This document shows positions 30,373 to 38,946 of a stretch of 41,930 bases of DNA, one piece after another. The translations under genes were made by a program, and so were the position numbers. Below the pieces are notes generated by a model. That model saw only the letters and a program-made list of their open reading frames with translations. It was not told where the DNA came from and searched no databases. Position 1 is the stretch's first letter. Each line of letters begins with the position of its first letter. Source of the DNA: JAATGA01 sp047605605 (GTDB lineage: Bacteria; Pseudomonadota; Alphaproteobacteria; Rhodobacterales; Rhodobacteraceae); assembly GCA_047605605.1 (NCBI GenBank), contig JASGFG010000027.1, forward strand, positions 1-41,930, given 5' to 3'.

Positions 30373-32907
30373 TCAGTAAAGCCCGCCCGAACTGAGCGTG
30401 CCGAAATCGGCCTTCTTCGGCACGGCCTTCCTTTCGCCCGTCGCGGTGGTGACGGTATCACCGCCGCCATCGGTTTCGCCCTCGGCGAACAGCGGCAGGT
30501 TCGACCCCATGGCAAAGCCGCCGTCGACCAGGATGCCGAAGGTCGGCTCCTCGCCCTCGCGGAAGTACTCGGCGATCACGTTCGGGCCGGATGCGTCGTC
30601 GGGCAGGGGCGAGCCGGTAAAGCGGTCGATCTTGCGGAAATAGCCGCCCGGCGGCACCTTGAACTCGGACCCGCCAAAGCGCGCCACCGCATCCTCCATG
30701 AAATCCTGGAAGACCGGCACGCACAGCGTGCCGCCAAAGGCCGAAGACCCCAGCGTGCGGGGCGAATCATATCCCATGTAGCAGCCCGCCACGATGTTCG
30801 AGGTATAGCCGATGAACCACACGTCCTTGGCGTCGTTGGTGGTGCCGGTCTTGCCCGCGACCGGCACCGGCAGATGCACCCCCGAGCCGGAGCCGCGCAG
30901 GATCACCCCCTGCATCATCGAGGTCAGCTGATAGGCGGTGATCGGGTCCATCATCCGTTCGCGGTTGGAATCGATCCTGACCTCGCGCCCTTCGGGCAGG
31001 CTCGTCAGGCCGCAATCCTCGCAGGTGCGCTTGTCGTGGCGGTAGACGGTCTTGCCGTAACGGTCCTGCACGCGGTCCACCAGCGTCGGCTCCACCCGCT
31101 CGCCGCCATTGGCGAACATGGCATAGGCGGCGACCATCTTGTAAAGCGTCGTCTCCTGCGCGCCCAGGCTGTTGGCCAGCAGCGGTTGCAGCCGGTCGTA
31201 GACCCCGAATTTCTCGGCATAGCCGGCAACCGTGTCCATGCCGATTTCCTGCGCGATGCGGATGGTCATCAGGTTCCGGCTCTGTTCGATCCCGGTGCGC
31301 ATCGGCGTCGGACCATAGTATTTGTTCGAGGCGTTCTTGGGCGTCCACAGCCCCTGCGGCGTCTCGATCTCGATGGGCGCGTCGATGATGATCGTGGCCG
31401 GGGTGAACCCGCTGTCCAGCGCCGCGGCATAGACGAAGGGCTTGAACGACGACCCCGGCTGGCGCTGCGCCTGCGTCGCGCGGTTGAACACCGAATCCTG
31501 ATAGGAGAACCCGCCCTGCATCGCCAGCACACGGCCGGTGTTCACGTCCATCGCCATGAAACCGCCCTGCACCTCGGGCACCTGACGCAGGGACCAGCGT
31601 TTGAAACTGCCGTCCTTTTCCGTGACCTTGCGCACCAGAACCACGTCGCCCGGATCGACCAGATCGGCCGGCACGCGGGCCTTCTTGCCCAGCTTGCCAT
31701 CGGGCTGGCGCTTGCGCGCCCAGGTCACATCCTCGGCCGGGATCACCTGGCTGTCGTCCGCGGGCAGCCCCTCGATGCCGATCCGCGCGGCCTTGTCGCC
31801 CAGCGACAGCACGACGGCCGGATACCAGCCGTCGATGTCGCGCGGTACCCTGGCCGTTGCCAGCGCGGCCCGCCAGTCGCCCTCGGACGCCAGCTTGCCC
31901 ACGTCGATCCTTTCGCGGGTTCCGCGCCAGACGCCCTGGTTGCGGTCGTATTTCTCCAGCCCCGTGCGCAGTGCCCGCGCGGCTTCGGCCTGAAGGTCGG
32001 GGTCGATCGTGGCGCGGATCGACAGGCCGCCGCCATAGAACTCGTCCTCGCCAAAGGTGCCGGACAGCTGGCGGCGGATCTCGTCGGTGAAATAGTCGCG
32101 CGGCGGCAGGGTGGTGCGGAAGGCCGGATAATCGCCGTTCTGGACGGAAAGCAGCGGCTGCGCTGACTGGTCCTTGTAGGTCGCCTCGTCGATATAGCCG
32201 TTCTGAAACATCTGGAGCAGCACGGCATTCCGCCGCGCCAGAACCTTGTCATGGTCGCGGACGGGGTGCGACCGCGCCGGCTCACGCGGCATCGAGGCCA
32301 GCGTCGCCGACTCGGCCGGGGTCAGCTCGTTCAGCGGCTTGTTGAAATAGGTCAGCGCCGCGGCCGCCACGCCATAGGAGTTCTGGCCCAGATAGATCTC
32401 GTTCAGATAGAGTTCCAGGATCCGGTCCTTGGGCAGCGCCTGCACCAGACGGGTGGACAGGATCAGCTCCTTGATCTTGCGTTCCGCCGTGCGGTCGCCC
32501 GACAGAAGGAAGTTCTTGGCCACCTGCTGCGGAATGGTGGACGCCCCGCGAAGCCGGCTGCCCGTCAGCGCATCCTTGGCGGCAGAAATCATCCCCAGCA
32601 GGTCATAACCGTTGTGGGTGTAGAAATTCTTGTCCTCGGCGCTGATGAACGCCTCTTTCACGATGTCGGGCACATCGTTGATCGACACGAACAGCCGCCG
32701 TTCCTCGGCGAATTCGTCGATGATCCGCCCCTCGCCGTTGTAGATCCGGCTGATGATGCGGGGTTCGTATTGCGACAGGAATTCATACGAAGGCAGGTCG
32801 CGGGAATACATCCAGAACACCCCGCCCACCGTCAGCGCGGCGAACAGAATGCCCATCGTCAGCAGCGTGAAGATGGACCCGAAGAAAGACCCGATGAATC
32901 GCAGCAC
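30373..32907 (-). CDS. mrcA: Bifunctional penicillin-binding protein 1A
   Basis: This class A PBP of 844 residues polymerises and cross-links peptidoglycan at the inner membrane. It has an N-terminal anchor at about residues 7-32, a transglycosylase domain with EDKNFYTHNGYD (catalytic Glu) and GASTIPQQVAKNFLLS, an OB-like middle domain and a transpeptidase domain. The transpeptidase motifs are SSFK in RQPGSSFKPFVY, SRN in EQSRNLMT and KTGTTNDAKD. The start is taken as GTG at 32907, six bases after GGGAG; the longer open frame upstream has no membrane-anchor-like N-terminus. It is downstream of the amidase gene by 149 bases on the same strand. Confidence 0.95.
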   Translation of the reverse strand: MLRFIGSFFGSIFTLLTMGILFAALTVGGVFWMYSRDLPSYEFLSQYEPRIISRIYNGEGRIIDEFAEERRLFVSINDVPDIVKEAFISAEDKNFYTHNGYDLLGMISAAKDALTGSRLRGASTIPQQVAKNFLLSGDRTAERKIKELILSTRLVQALPKDRILELYLNEIYLGQNSYGVAAAALTYFNKPLNELTPAESATLASMPREPARSHPVRDHDKVLARRNAVLLQMFQNGYIDEATYKDQSAQPLLSVQNGDYPAFRTTLPPRDYFTDEIRRQLSGTFGEDEFYGGGLSIRATIDPDLQAEAARALRTGLEKYDRNQGVWRGTRERIDVGKLASEGDWRAALATARVPRDIDGWYPAVVLSLGDKAARIGIEGLPADDSQVIPAEDVTWARKRQPDGKLGKKARVPADLVDPGDVVLVRKVTEKDGSFKRWSLRQVPEVQGGFMAMDVNTGRVLAMQGGFSYQDSVFNRATQAQRQPGSSFKPFVYAAALDSGFTPATIIIDAPIEIETPQGLWTPKNASNKYYGPTPMRTGIEQSRNLMTIRIAQEIGMDTVAGYAEKFGVYDRLQPLLANSLGAQETTLYKMVAAYAMFANGGERVEPTLVDRVQDRYGKTVYRHDKRTCEDCGLTSLPEGREVRIDSNRERMMDPITAYQLTSMMQGVILRGSGSGVHLPVPVAGKTGTTNDAKDVWFIGYTSNIVAGCYMGYDSPRTLGSSAFGGTLCVPVFQDFMEDAVARFGGSEFKVPPGGYFRKIDRFTGSPLPDDASGPNVIAEYFREGEEPTFGILVDGGFAMGSNLPLFAEGETDGGGDTVTTATGERKAVPKKADFGTLSSGGLY

Positions 32908-33056
32908 ACGGCACTCCCGGCAAAACGTGGCGCGGGTATACGCCACACGGCGGGCGAAGGCAAAACCAACGGGCCGCCCTGCCGCGGGAATCGGCCGGAC
33001 CGCACGCGATGGTGATGCCCGGCCCGGACCTTTCGACCCGTCCGGGCAGGAAAGGG

Positions 33057-34259
33057 CTACTTCCCTGCCCCCGCCAGCGCGGCATCCTCCTTCGCCCAGG
33101 CTTTCAGCCCGTCGCGGATTGCATCCGCCATCTTTGTCCGCCATTTCGGATCGGTCAGCCGCGCCAGATCGCCGGGCGAGGACAGGAACCCCACCTCGAT
33201 CAACACGGACGGAATGTCGGGCGACTTCAGCACCGAGAACCCGCCCGATTGCCGCGCGTGGCGATGCATCTTCAGCCCCGCGCCCTTGATCGCGGTTTCC
33301 AGCGCGATGGAAAGCCGTTCCACCCGCGGCGCGGTTTCCGCCCGCGCCATGTCGATCAGCACCGTCGTGACCAGATCGTCCTGCCCCGACAGGTCGATCC
33401 CGGCCAGCAGGTCGTCGCGGTCATGCCGTTCGGCCAGCGCCCTGGCGGCCGCATCCGTCGCCTCGTCCGACAACGTATAGATCGTGGCCCCCGCCGCCTC
33501 GCCTTCGGCCAACGCATCGGCGTGCAGCGCCACGAAGACCGACGCGCCCGCCTTGCGCGCGATGGAGATGCGGGTTTCCAGCGGCACGAACACATCCTCG
33601 TCGCGGGTCATGACCACGCTGAAACCGCCATCGCGCAGCAGCACCTCCTTCAGCTCGCGGGCGAAGGCCAGCATCAGATGCGCCTCGCTCTGGCCGTCGC
33701 GCTCGGCGCCGGGGTCGATGCCGCCATGGCCGGGGTCCAGCACCACGACCAGCGGCCCCGCCCCGCGGACCGGCGCCCGGGGCACATCGGCAGGTTTCGG
33801 CGCGGCCCAACCCGGCGGCTCGGGCAAGGCGGCCTTTTCGGCAAAGGCGGCGGGGCTGGCGGGGGCCAGCACGACCTGCACCGTCGCCCCCCCGCCGCCC
33901 GTCGTCATCCCCGCCCGCAGGGGCAGGAAGGGGCCGTCCATCTGCATCACCAGACGCGACCAGCCGGGCCGGAACTGCCCCGCCCGCAGCGTCAGCACAT
34001 GCGGGCTGGTCTGCGCCACCCTGGCCAGCGGCGCAAAATCGACCTCGCGGAAATCCATCACCAGCCGGGGCGGGCCATCCAGAACCCGCACGCGCCAGGG
34101 CACGGGCTGGCTCAGCGCCAGTGTCACGGCGATGCCGCCGTCCGCCTCGGTGACCGAGGAGGCCGCCGGGTCCAGCCGCGCCAGGGCGGACAGATCCTGC
34201 GCAGGCACCGCGCAGACCCACAGCAGCCACGCCATCACCCCGATCACAATCGCCCGCAT
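33057..34259 (-). CDS. N-acetylmuramoyl-L-alanine amidase, AMIN plus Amidase_3
   Basis: This periplasmic hydrolase of 400 residues cuts the amide bond between MurNAc and the stem peptide during daughter-cell separation. It has a signal peptide (MRAIVIGVMAWLLWVCAVPAQ), an N-terminal AMIN domain (to about residue 140) and a C-terminal zinc amidase domain. The latter begins VVVLDPGHGGIDPGAER with the first zinc ligand, and contains SVFVALHADA and the end motif SVLIEVGFLSSPGD with the catalytic Glu. This is the AmiC architecture. The ATG at 34259 is preferred over a GTG four codons upstream because of spacing from GGGGCG. Confidence 0.94.
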   Translation of the reverse strand: MRAIVIGVMAWLLWVCAVPAQDLSALARLDPAASSVTEADGGIAVTLALSQPVPWRVRVLDGPPRLVMDFREVDFAPLARVAQTSPHVLTLRAGQFRPGWSRLVMQMDGPFLPLRAGMTTGGGGATVQVVLAPASPAAFAEKAALPEPPGWAAPKPADVPRAPVRGAGPLVVVLDPGHGGIDPGAERDGQSEAHLMLAFARELKEVLLRDGGFSVVMTRDEDVFVPLETRISIARKAGASVFVALHADALAEGEAAGATIYTLSDEATDAAARALAERHDRDDLLAGIDLSGQDDLVTTVLIDMARAETAPRVERLSIALETAIKGAGLKMHRHARQSGGFSVLKSPDIPSVLIEVGFLSSPGDLARLTDPKWRTKMADAIRDGLKAWAKEDAALAGAGK

Positions 34260-34335
34260 CGCGCGCCCCACGCCCCTTTTTGCGCGCGACTATCGCGGCT
34301 TCGCGCCGGATTGTCCAATGCGGGGCAAGACGCGA

Positions 34336-35685
34336 TCACGCCGCGCGCGCAACGGCGGCGACGATTTCGTCCACCACCTGGGTCAACAGCCCCTCGTCCT
34401 CGCATTCGGCCATGACCCGCACCAGCGGCTCGGTGCCCGACTTGCGGATCAGAAGCCGCCCCTTGCCGGTCAGCCGCGCCTCGGCGCCGGCGATCACCGC
34501 CTGCACCTCGGGCGCCTTCAGCGGCTCCTGCCCGGCCTGATAGCGGACGTTCTTCAGAAGCTGGGGCACCGTCTCGAACTGCCGGGTCAGGTCGCTGGCG
34601 CGGCGGCCGGTGCGCACCATCTCGGCCAGGAACTGCAAGCCGGCGATCAGGCCGTCGCCGGTGGTGGCGTAATCGGTCATCACGATATGCCCCGACTGCT
34701 CGCCGCCCAGGTTGAAGCCGCCCTCGCGCATCCGCTCCACCACATAGCGGTCGCCGACTGCCGTGCGCTCCAGCCGCAGGTCGTGCGCCGCCAGATGCCG
34801 TTCCAGCCCCAGGTTCGACATGACGGTCGCCACCAGTGCGCCGCCCTTCAGCCGCCCCTCGGCCGCCCAGCGGGTGGCGAGCAAGGCCATGATCTGGTCG
34901 CCATCCGCAACCCGGCCCGTTTCGTCCAGGATCATCACCCGGTCGGCATCGCCGTCCAGGCAGATGCCTACATCCGCGCCATGCGCCACCACCGCCGCCG
35001 CGCAGGTCTCGGGGTGGGTCGAGCCGCAGTTGTCGTTGATGTTGGTGCCGTTCGGGCCGACGCCGATGGGGACGACCGTGGCCCCCAACTCCCACAGCAC
35101 ATCGGGCGCGGCGCGATAGGCCGCCCCGTTCGCGCAGTCGATCACCACCTTCAACCCGTCCAGACGCAGGCCCGAGGGAAAGGTGGTCTTGGCATATTCC
35201 TGATACCGCCCGCGCCCGTCCTCGATCCGTTTCGCCCGGCCGATGTTCTGCGGTTGTGCCGGATTGATCACCCCTTCCAGCACCACCGCCTCGATCGCCG
35301 CCTCGGCCTCGTCCGACAGCTTGAAGCCGTCGGGGCCGAAGAACTTGATGCCGTTGTCCTGATGCGGGTTGTGGCTGGCCGAGATCATCACGCCCACATC
35401 CGCCCGCATCGACCGGGTCAGAAATCCGACCGCCGGCGTCGGCACCGGCCCCAGCAGCAGGACGTTCATGCCGGTGGAACAGAAGCCCGCCGTCATCGCC
35501 GTTTCCAGCATATAGCCCGACAGCCGCGTGTCCTTGCCGATCACCACCCGATGCGCCCCGGACGCGCCCTCGCGCCGGAAGTATCGCCCCGCCGCCGCGC
35601 CAAGGCGCAGGGCCATCTCGGCCGTCATCGGATAGCTGTTGGCCGTGCCGCGCACCCCGTCGGTGCCGAAAAGCCTGCGTGTCAT
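34336..35685 (-). CDS. glmM: Phosphoglucosamine mutase
   Basis: GlmM converts glucosamine-6-phosphate to glucosamine-1-phosphate, on the way to UDP-GlcNAc for peptidoglycan and lipopolysaccharide. The 449-residue protein begins MTRRLFGTDGVRGTAN and has the phosphoserine loop MISASHNPHQDNGIKFF near residue 100. The metal loop is CLDGDADRVMILDE near residue 240, the sugar loop is GGEQSGHIV near residue 325, and the C-terminal phosphate site is IRKSGTEPLVRVM. Its position after folB-folP and before wall genes is common in alphaproteobacteria and other proteobacteria (folP-glmM). It starts 78 bases after the folP stop. Confidence 0.97.
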   Translation of the reverse strand: MTRRLFGTDGVRGTANSYPMTAEMALRLGAAAGRYFRREGASGAHRVVIGKDTRLSGYMLETAMTAGFCSTGMNVLLLGPVPTPAVGFLTRSMRADVGVMISASHNPHQDNGIKFFGPDGFKLSDEAEAAIEAVVLEGVINPAQPQNIGRAKRIEDGRGRYQEYAKTTFPSGLRLDGLKVVIDCANGAAYRAAPDVLWELGATVVPIGVGPNGTNINDNCGSTHPETCAAAVVAHGADVGICLDGDADRVMILDETGRVADGDQIMALLATRWAAEGRLKGGALVATVMSNLGLERHLAAHDLRLERTAVGDRYVVERMREGGFNLGGEQSGHIVMTDYATTGDGLIAGLQFLAEMVRTGRRASDLTRQFETVPQLLKNVRYQAGQEPLKAPEVQAVIAGAEARLTGKGRLLIRKSGTEPLVRVMAECEDEGLLTQVVDEIVAAVARAA

Positions 35686-35763
35686 GCCTGTCTCCGCCTG
35701 TGGGCGCTCTGCGGGCTCTGCGGCCCGCCTGTGACGCCAGTGTATCATGTTTCTGCCGCGGTT

Positions 35764-36765
35764 TCAGCCGCCGGTCGAGGCCTGCCACAGCCGCAGCGCC
35801 TGTCGCGTCTCGGCCACGTCATGCACCCGGATCATCTGCATCCCCTGCGCCACCCCGGCCAGCGCCACGGCCAGCGAGCCGGGCATCCGCCGCGCCGCCT
35901 GATCCTCATCGCCTATCGTGCCGATGAACCGCTTGCGCGAGGCGCCCAGCAGCACCGGCACCCCAAGCGCGTGGAACAGCGACAGCCGCCGCAGCAGCGC
36001 CAGGTTATGCTCCAGCGTCTTGCCGAAACCGATGCCGGGATCGACGGCGATGCGGTCCTGCGCAATGCCAGCCGCCACCGCCCCGGCCATGCGGGCGGCC
36101 AGCGCGTCATAGACATCCAGCAGCACGTCGTCATAGCGCGGATCGTCCTGCATCGTCTGCGGATCGCCCACCGAATGCATCAGGATGACGGGTGCCCCGG
36201 CCCCGGCGACGGTCCCGGCCATGGCAGGGTCAAAGGCCAGCGCCGTCACGTCGTTGACGATGGTGCCCCCGGCCTGCAAGCCCGCCGCGGCCACCGCCGC
36301 CTTGCGCGTGTCGATGGAAACCGGCGCCTCGATCCCGGCCTCGCGCAGCGCGGCGATCACCGGGGCGGTGCGGGCGATTTCATCAGCCACGGCCACCTCG
36401 TCCGCACCCGGACGGGTGCTTTCGCCGCCCACGTCGATGATGTCGGCCGCCGCCGCCATGGCGCGCGCGCGCATCAGCGCGGCATCCCGGCCAAGAAACT
36501 GCCCGCCGTCGGAAAAGCTGTCGGGGGTCACGTTCAGGATGCCCATGATCCGCGGCACATCCATCGCCAGCCCGCCAAAGGCCGCCCGCGGCAGCGACAG
36601 CCGGTCGCGCATCGCAGTGTCGAGATCCGATGCGGGGATCACCCGCGCCGGCCGGCCCCGCTCGATCACCTCGACATGGGTGAAACGGCACCATCCCCCG
36701 GCCAGCGGCAGGGCGGCGGGAACGGCGGCGGCGTCAAAGATCGGGATGGGACGGAAATAGGTCAT
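35764..36765 (-). CDS. folP: Dihydropteroate synthase
   Basis: FolP condenses 6-hydroxymethyl-dihydropterin pyrophosphate with p-aminobenzoate in folate synthesis and is the sulfonamide target. The 333-residue protein has the TIM-barrel signatures IMGILNVTPDSFSDGG near residue 82, GGESTRPGADEV near residue 120, NDVTAL near residue 180 and DPGIGFGKTLEHNLALL near residue 247. An N-terminal extension of about 75 residues precedes the core, as in other Rhodobacteraceae. The ATG at 36765 begins MTYFRPIPIFDAA. It follows folB by 45 bases. Confidence 0.96.
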   Translation of the reverse strand: MTYFRPIPIFDAAAVPAALPLAGGWCRFTHVEVIERGRPARVIPASDLDTAMRDRLSLPRAAFGGLAMDVPRIMGILNVTPDSFSDGGQFLGRDAALMRARAMAAAADIIDVGGESTRPGADEVAVADEIARTAPVIAALREAGIEAPVSIDTRKAAVAAAGLQAGGTIVNDVTALAFDPAMAGTVAGAGAPVILMHSVGDPQTMQDDPRYDDVLLDVYDALAARMAGAVAAGIAQDRIAVDPGIGFGKTLEHNLALLRRLSLFHALGVPVLLGASRKRFIGTIGDEDQAARRMPGSLAVALAGVAQGMQMIRVHDVAETRQALRLWQASTGG

Positions 36766-36810
36766 GGCCCCGTGGTTAGGCCCCTGCCGCCCGCGGCGCA
36801 AGCGGCGGGT

Positions 36811-37716
36811 TCAGCCGCGTTCCACCCTCACGCGGCTTCCTGCCGGAAGTGAAACAGGGCCGTGAACGACAATTCCATCGGCGGCCATCGTTTCGGCCAG
36901 CCATAGGGCCAGCGCCACGGGGTCGCGCGACTGCGGGCCGTTGGCGGCATCCAGCACCATCTTCGACGGCGCCCAGACAACCGTGCCGCCACGCTTTACC
37001 GCCCAGTCGATTTCCGTCCGGCTGGCCACCACCACGCAGCGCGGATCGCGCGCCGCCAGGCGCCAGCAGTTCTGCTCGATGGCCAGCAGGTCGATGCGCC
37101 GCTGCGTCGGCCTGTGGCCGGTCTGGGGGGCCGGCACATCCGGCAGGCCCACGCACAGGATGACCGGCAGCCCCCGCGCCTGCCAGCCGTCCAGCCGCGC
37201 AGGCAGGTCGGGCGCATCCAGCGTCGCATTGTCCAGAAACACCACCAGCGGATGAACCGCCGTCTCCACCCCGTCCTTCAGCGCCGTCACCGGCACCTCG
37301 GCACGGGAGCGGACGATTTCCACGCCCAGGGCACCCGGCCCGCGATCCAGCTTTTCGACCCGCACGAAAACCCGCATCGCCTGCGGCTCGGCCAGGATGC
37401 GATCGGCGATACGCTCGGCCAGCGTTTCCAGCAGGTTCAGCCGCTCGGCCGCCAGTTCCGCGGCAATCGCCTCGGTGATGCGGTCATAGGACAGGATGCG
37501 GTCCACATCGTCCATCAACGGCGCGGGATGGGGCCGCACCTCCACCACCACGTCGAAACGCACATGCTGGCGGTGGCCGCGTTCCTGCTGGAACGCCCCG
37601 ATCTCGACCTCGACCACATGGTCGCGAAGCGAAATCCGGTCGCGCGGATCGGCCCCGGCCGAGGCAAGGCTGCGCTCCTCGGGGTGGGCAAAGGCAAGCG
37701 AGATGTCGGTGGTCAT
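36811..37716 (-). CDS. folB: Dihydroneopterin aldolase with C-terminal extension
   Basis: The first 135 or so residues form the dihydroneopterin aldolase domain: RISLRDHVVEVEIGAFQQERGHRQHVRFDVVVEV and a central LSYDRITEAI, then NLLETLAERIADRIL. FolB cleaves dihydroneopterin to hydroxymethyl-dihydropterin and glycolaldehyde, the step before pyrophosphorylation and FolP. The protein is 301 residues, while stand-alone FolB is about 120. The extra 165 residues (from about VTALKDGVETAV) have a regular alpha/beta look (PLVVFLDNATL, PVILCVG, CVVVASRTEIDWAV) but no motif I recognise. The ATG at 37716 heads the folB-folP-glmM run. Confidence 0.9.
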   Translation of the reverse strand: MTTDISLAFAHPEERSLASAGADPRDRISLRDHVVEVEIGAFQQERGHRQHVRFDVVVEVRPHPAPLMDDVDRILSYDRITEAIAAELAAERLNLLETLAERIADRILAEPQAMRVFVRVEKLDRGPGALGVEIVRSRAEVPVTALKDGVETAVHPLVVFLDNATLDAPDLPARLDGWQARGLPVILCVGLPDVPAPQTGHRPTQRRIDLLAIEQNCWRLAARDPRCVVVASRTEIDWAVKRGGTVVWAPSKMVLDAANGPQSRDPVALALWLAETMAADGIVVHGPVSLPAGSRVRVERG

Positions 37717-37803
37717 GATGCCCCTGCCATGCCCCAAGCGCGCCGCGGCGGCAAGTCCGCTTGCGACCGAAGGCGGGCGCGATGCGTCAGCGTCGAAGAT
37801 AGA

Positions 37804-38733
37804 TCAGGGCTGGCGATAGAACAGATGCGCGCCGATGGAGGCGGTGCGCGGGAAACGCCCGGCCCAGTCGGGGCGCACCGCCCGAGTATGGAAATGCGTG
37901 GCCCCCATGGTCAGGGCGCGCGGCGCCCCGTCCATCATCACCCGCGCGATCCGCCCCGCGACATCCGCCGCCACCGGATCGGACAGCCGGTCCGAAGCCC
38001 CGTCGCAGGTATAGGAGAACTGGCAGGATTGCTGCACGACGCCGCAGATCGTCTTTGGATAGCGCGGGGAATCGACGCGGTTCAGGATGACTTCGGCCAC
38101 CGCGAACTGGCCCTTCAGCGTCTCGCCGCGGGATTCGAAATAGATCGCGGTCCGCAGGCATTGCCACTGGGCATCGCCCTGCGGCGCGGGCTGGTTCGTC
38201 AGCCAGGCAAGATCATACCGGATAAGCGAGGGCTGCGGCTGCGCATTGTCGTCGCCCTGACGGAACAGGCCAAAGAACGACCGTTTCGCGACGGCCTTTG
38301 CCGGCTGCGCGGCGGCGGTCCCGTCCGGGGCGGCGGTCGCGAGCTTTTCGGGCTGCGCGGCGGGGCTATCCTGCCCGGCCGCGGTCGCCGTCGGCACCAC
38401 CGCCTTGGCGGCCACCTTGGGCGCAGGGTCCGCCTGCGCCGGGGCGGGGCTTTCCTTCACAGCGGCGGCGACAGAGGCAACCACGGGGGCAACTTTTGCG
38501 GCAGGCTCTTTCGCAGCGGCATCCTTTGCCGCCTGCGGTCCTGTCGCGAGTGCCTGCAACTTTGGCGCGGGCAGCAGCGCCATCGTCTTGTGCTCGGCCC
38601 CGAAAAGCGAGGCAAATTCCCCCTCGATCATCGAGGTCGGGTCGTTGGACTGGCTCACCGTCACGTCGGCGAAGGCCGCGCCCGTCAGGACAGTCGCGGC
38701 AGCCGCCGCCGTCCAGCAAAGTCGCAAGCGCAT
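37804..38733 (-). CDS. SleB-type cell wall hydrolase
   Basis: This secreted protein of 309 residues has a signal peptide (MRLRLCWTAAAAATVLTGAAFA). A long alanine/proline-rich low-complexity linker runs to about residue 160, followed by a C-terminal Hydrolase_2 (SleB/CwlJ) domain. The latter shows LRTAIYFESRGETLKGQFAVAEVILNRV with the likely catalytic Glu, then CQFSYTCDG and ATHFHTRAVRPDW. Family members cut peptidoglycan glycan strands; outside spore formers they serve in wall remodelling. The 213 bases upstream to the PPDK-like gene include an AT-rich stretch with CTTAA-N9-TTAAG at 38898-38916, a likely place for the promoter. Confidence 0.92.
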   Translation of the reverse strand: MRLRLCWTAAAAATVLTGAAFADVTVSQSNDPTSMIEGEFASLFGAEHKTMALLPAPKLQALATGPQAAKDAAAKEPAAKVAPVVASVAAAVKESPAPAQADPAPKVAAKAVVPTATAAGQDSPAAQPEKLATAAPDGTAAAQPAKAVAKRSFFGLFRQGDDNAQPQPSLIRYDLAWLTNQPAPQGDAQWQCLRTAIYFESRGETLKGQFAVAEVILNRVDSPRYPKTICGVVQQSCQFSYTCDGASDRLSDPVAADVAGRIARVMMDGAPRALTMGATHFHTRAVRPDWAGRFPRTASIGAHLFYRQP

Positions 38734-38946
38734 GTTTTCGTGGTCCCGGTCTGCTTCGTCTGGCAGCTGCCCACCGGCCGGATCCCCCCGTCCGCAGGCA
38801 ACAGTCGGCGGGATTAGACAGCCGGGGGGCGTGAGTCTACCTGTGTGCCCGGAATGCCACGCTTTTGCCGCATTTCTTGGCGGATTTCCGCCTACAACTT
38901 AAGATGGAGAATTAAGGTCAGTCCATATCTTGTTGTCATCAAAGAA

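Noticed and set aside
33484..36852. An open frame of more than 1100 codons on the plus strand, opposite the amidase, glmM and folP genes.
   Set aside because: Same reason: three well-supported genes lie on the minus strand, and the antisense product has no family-like segments.
38898..38916. CtrA site (TTAA-N7-TTAA) upstream of the SleB-type gene.
   Set aside because: The spacing between TTAA boxes is nine bases, not seven, so it was recorded only as an inverted repeat.
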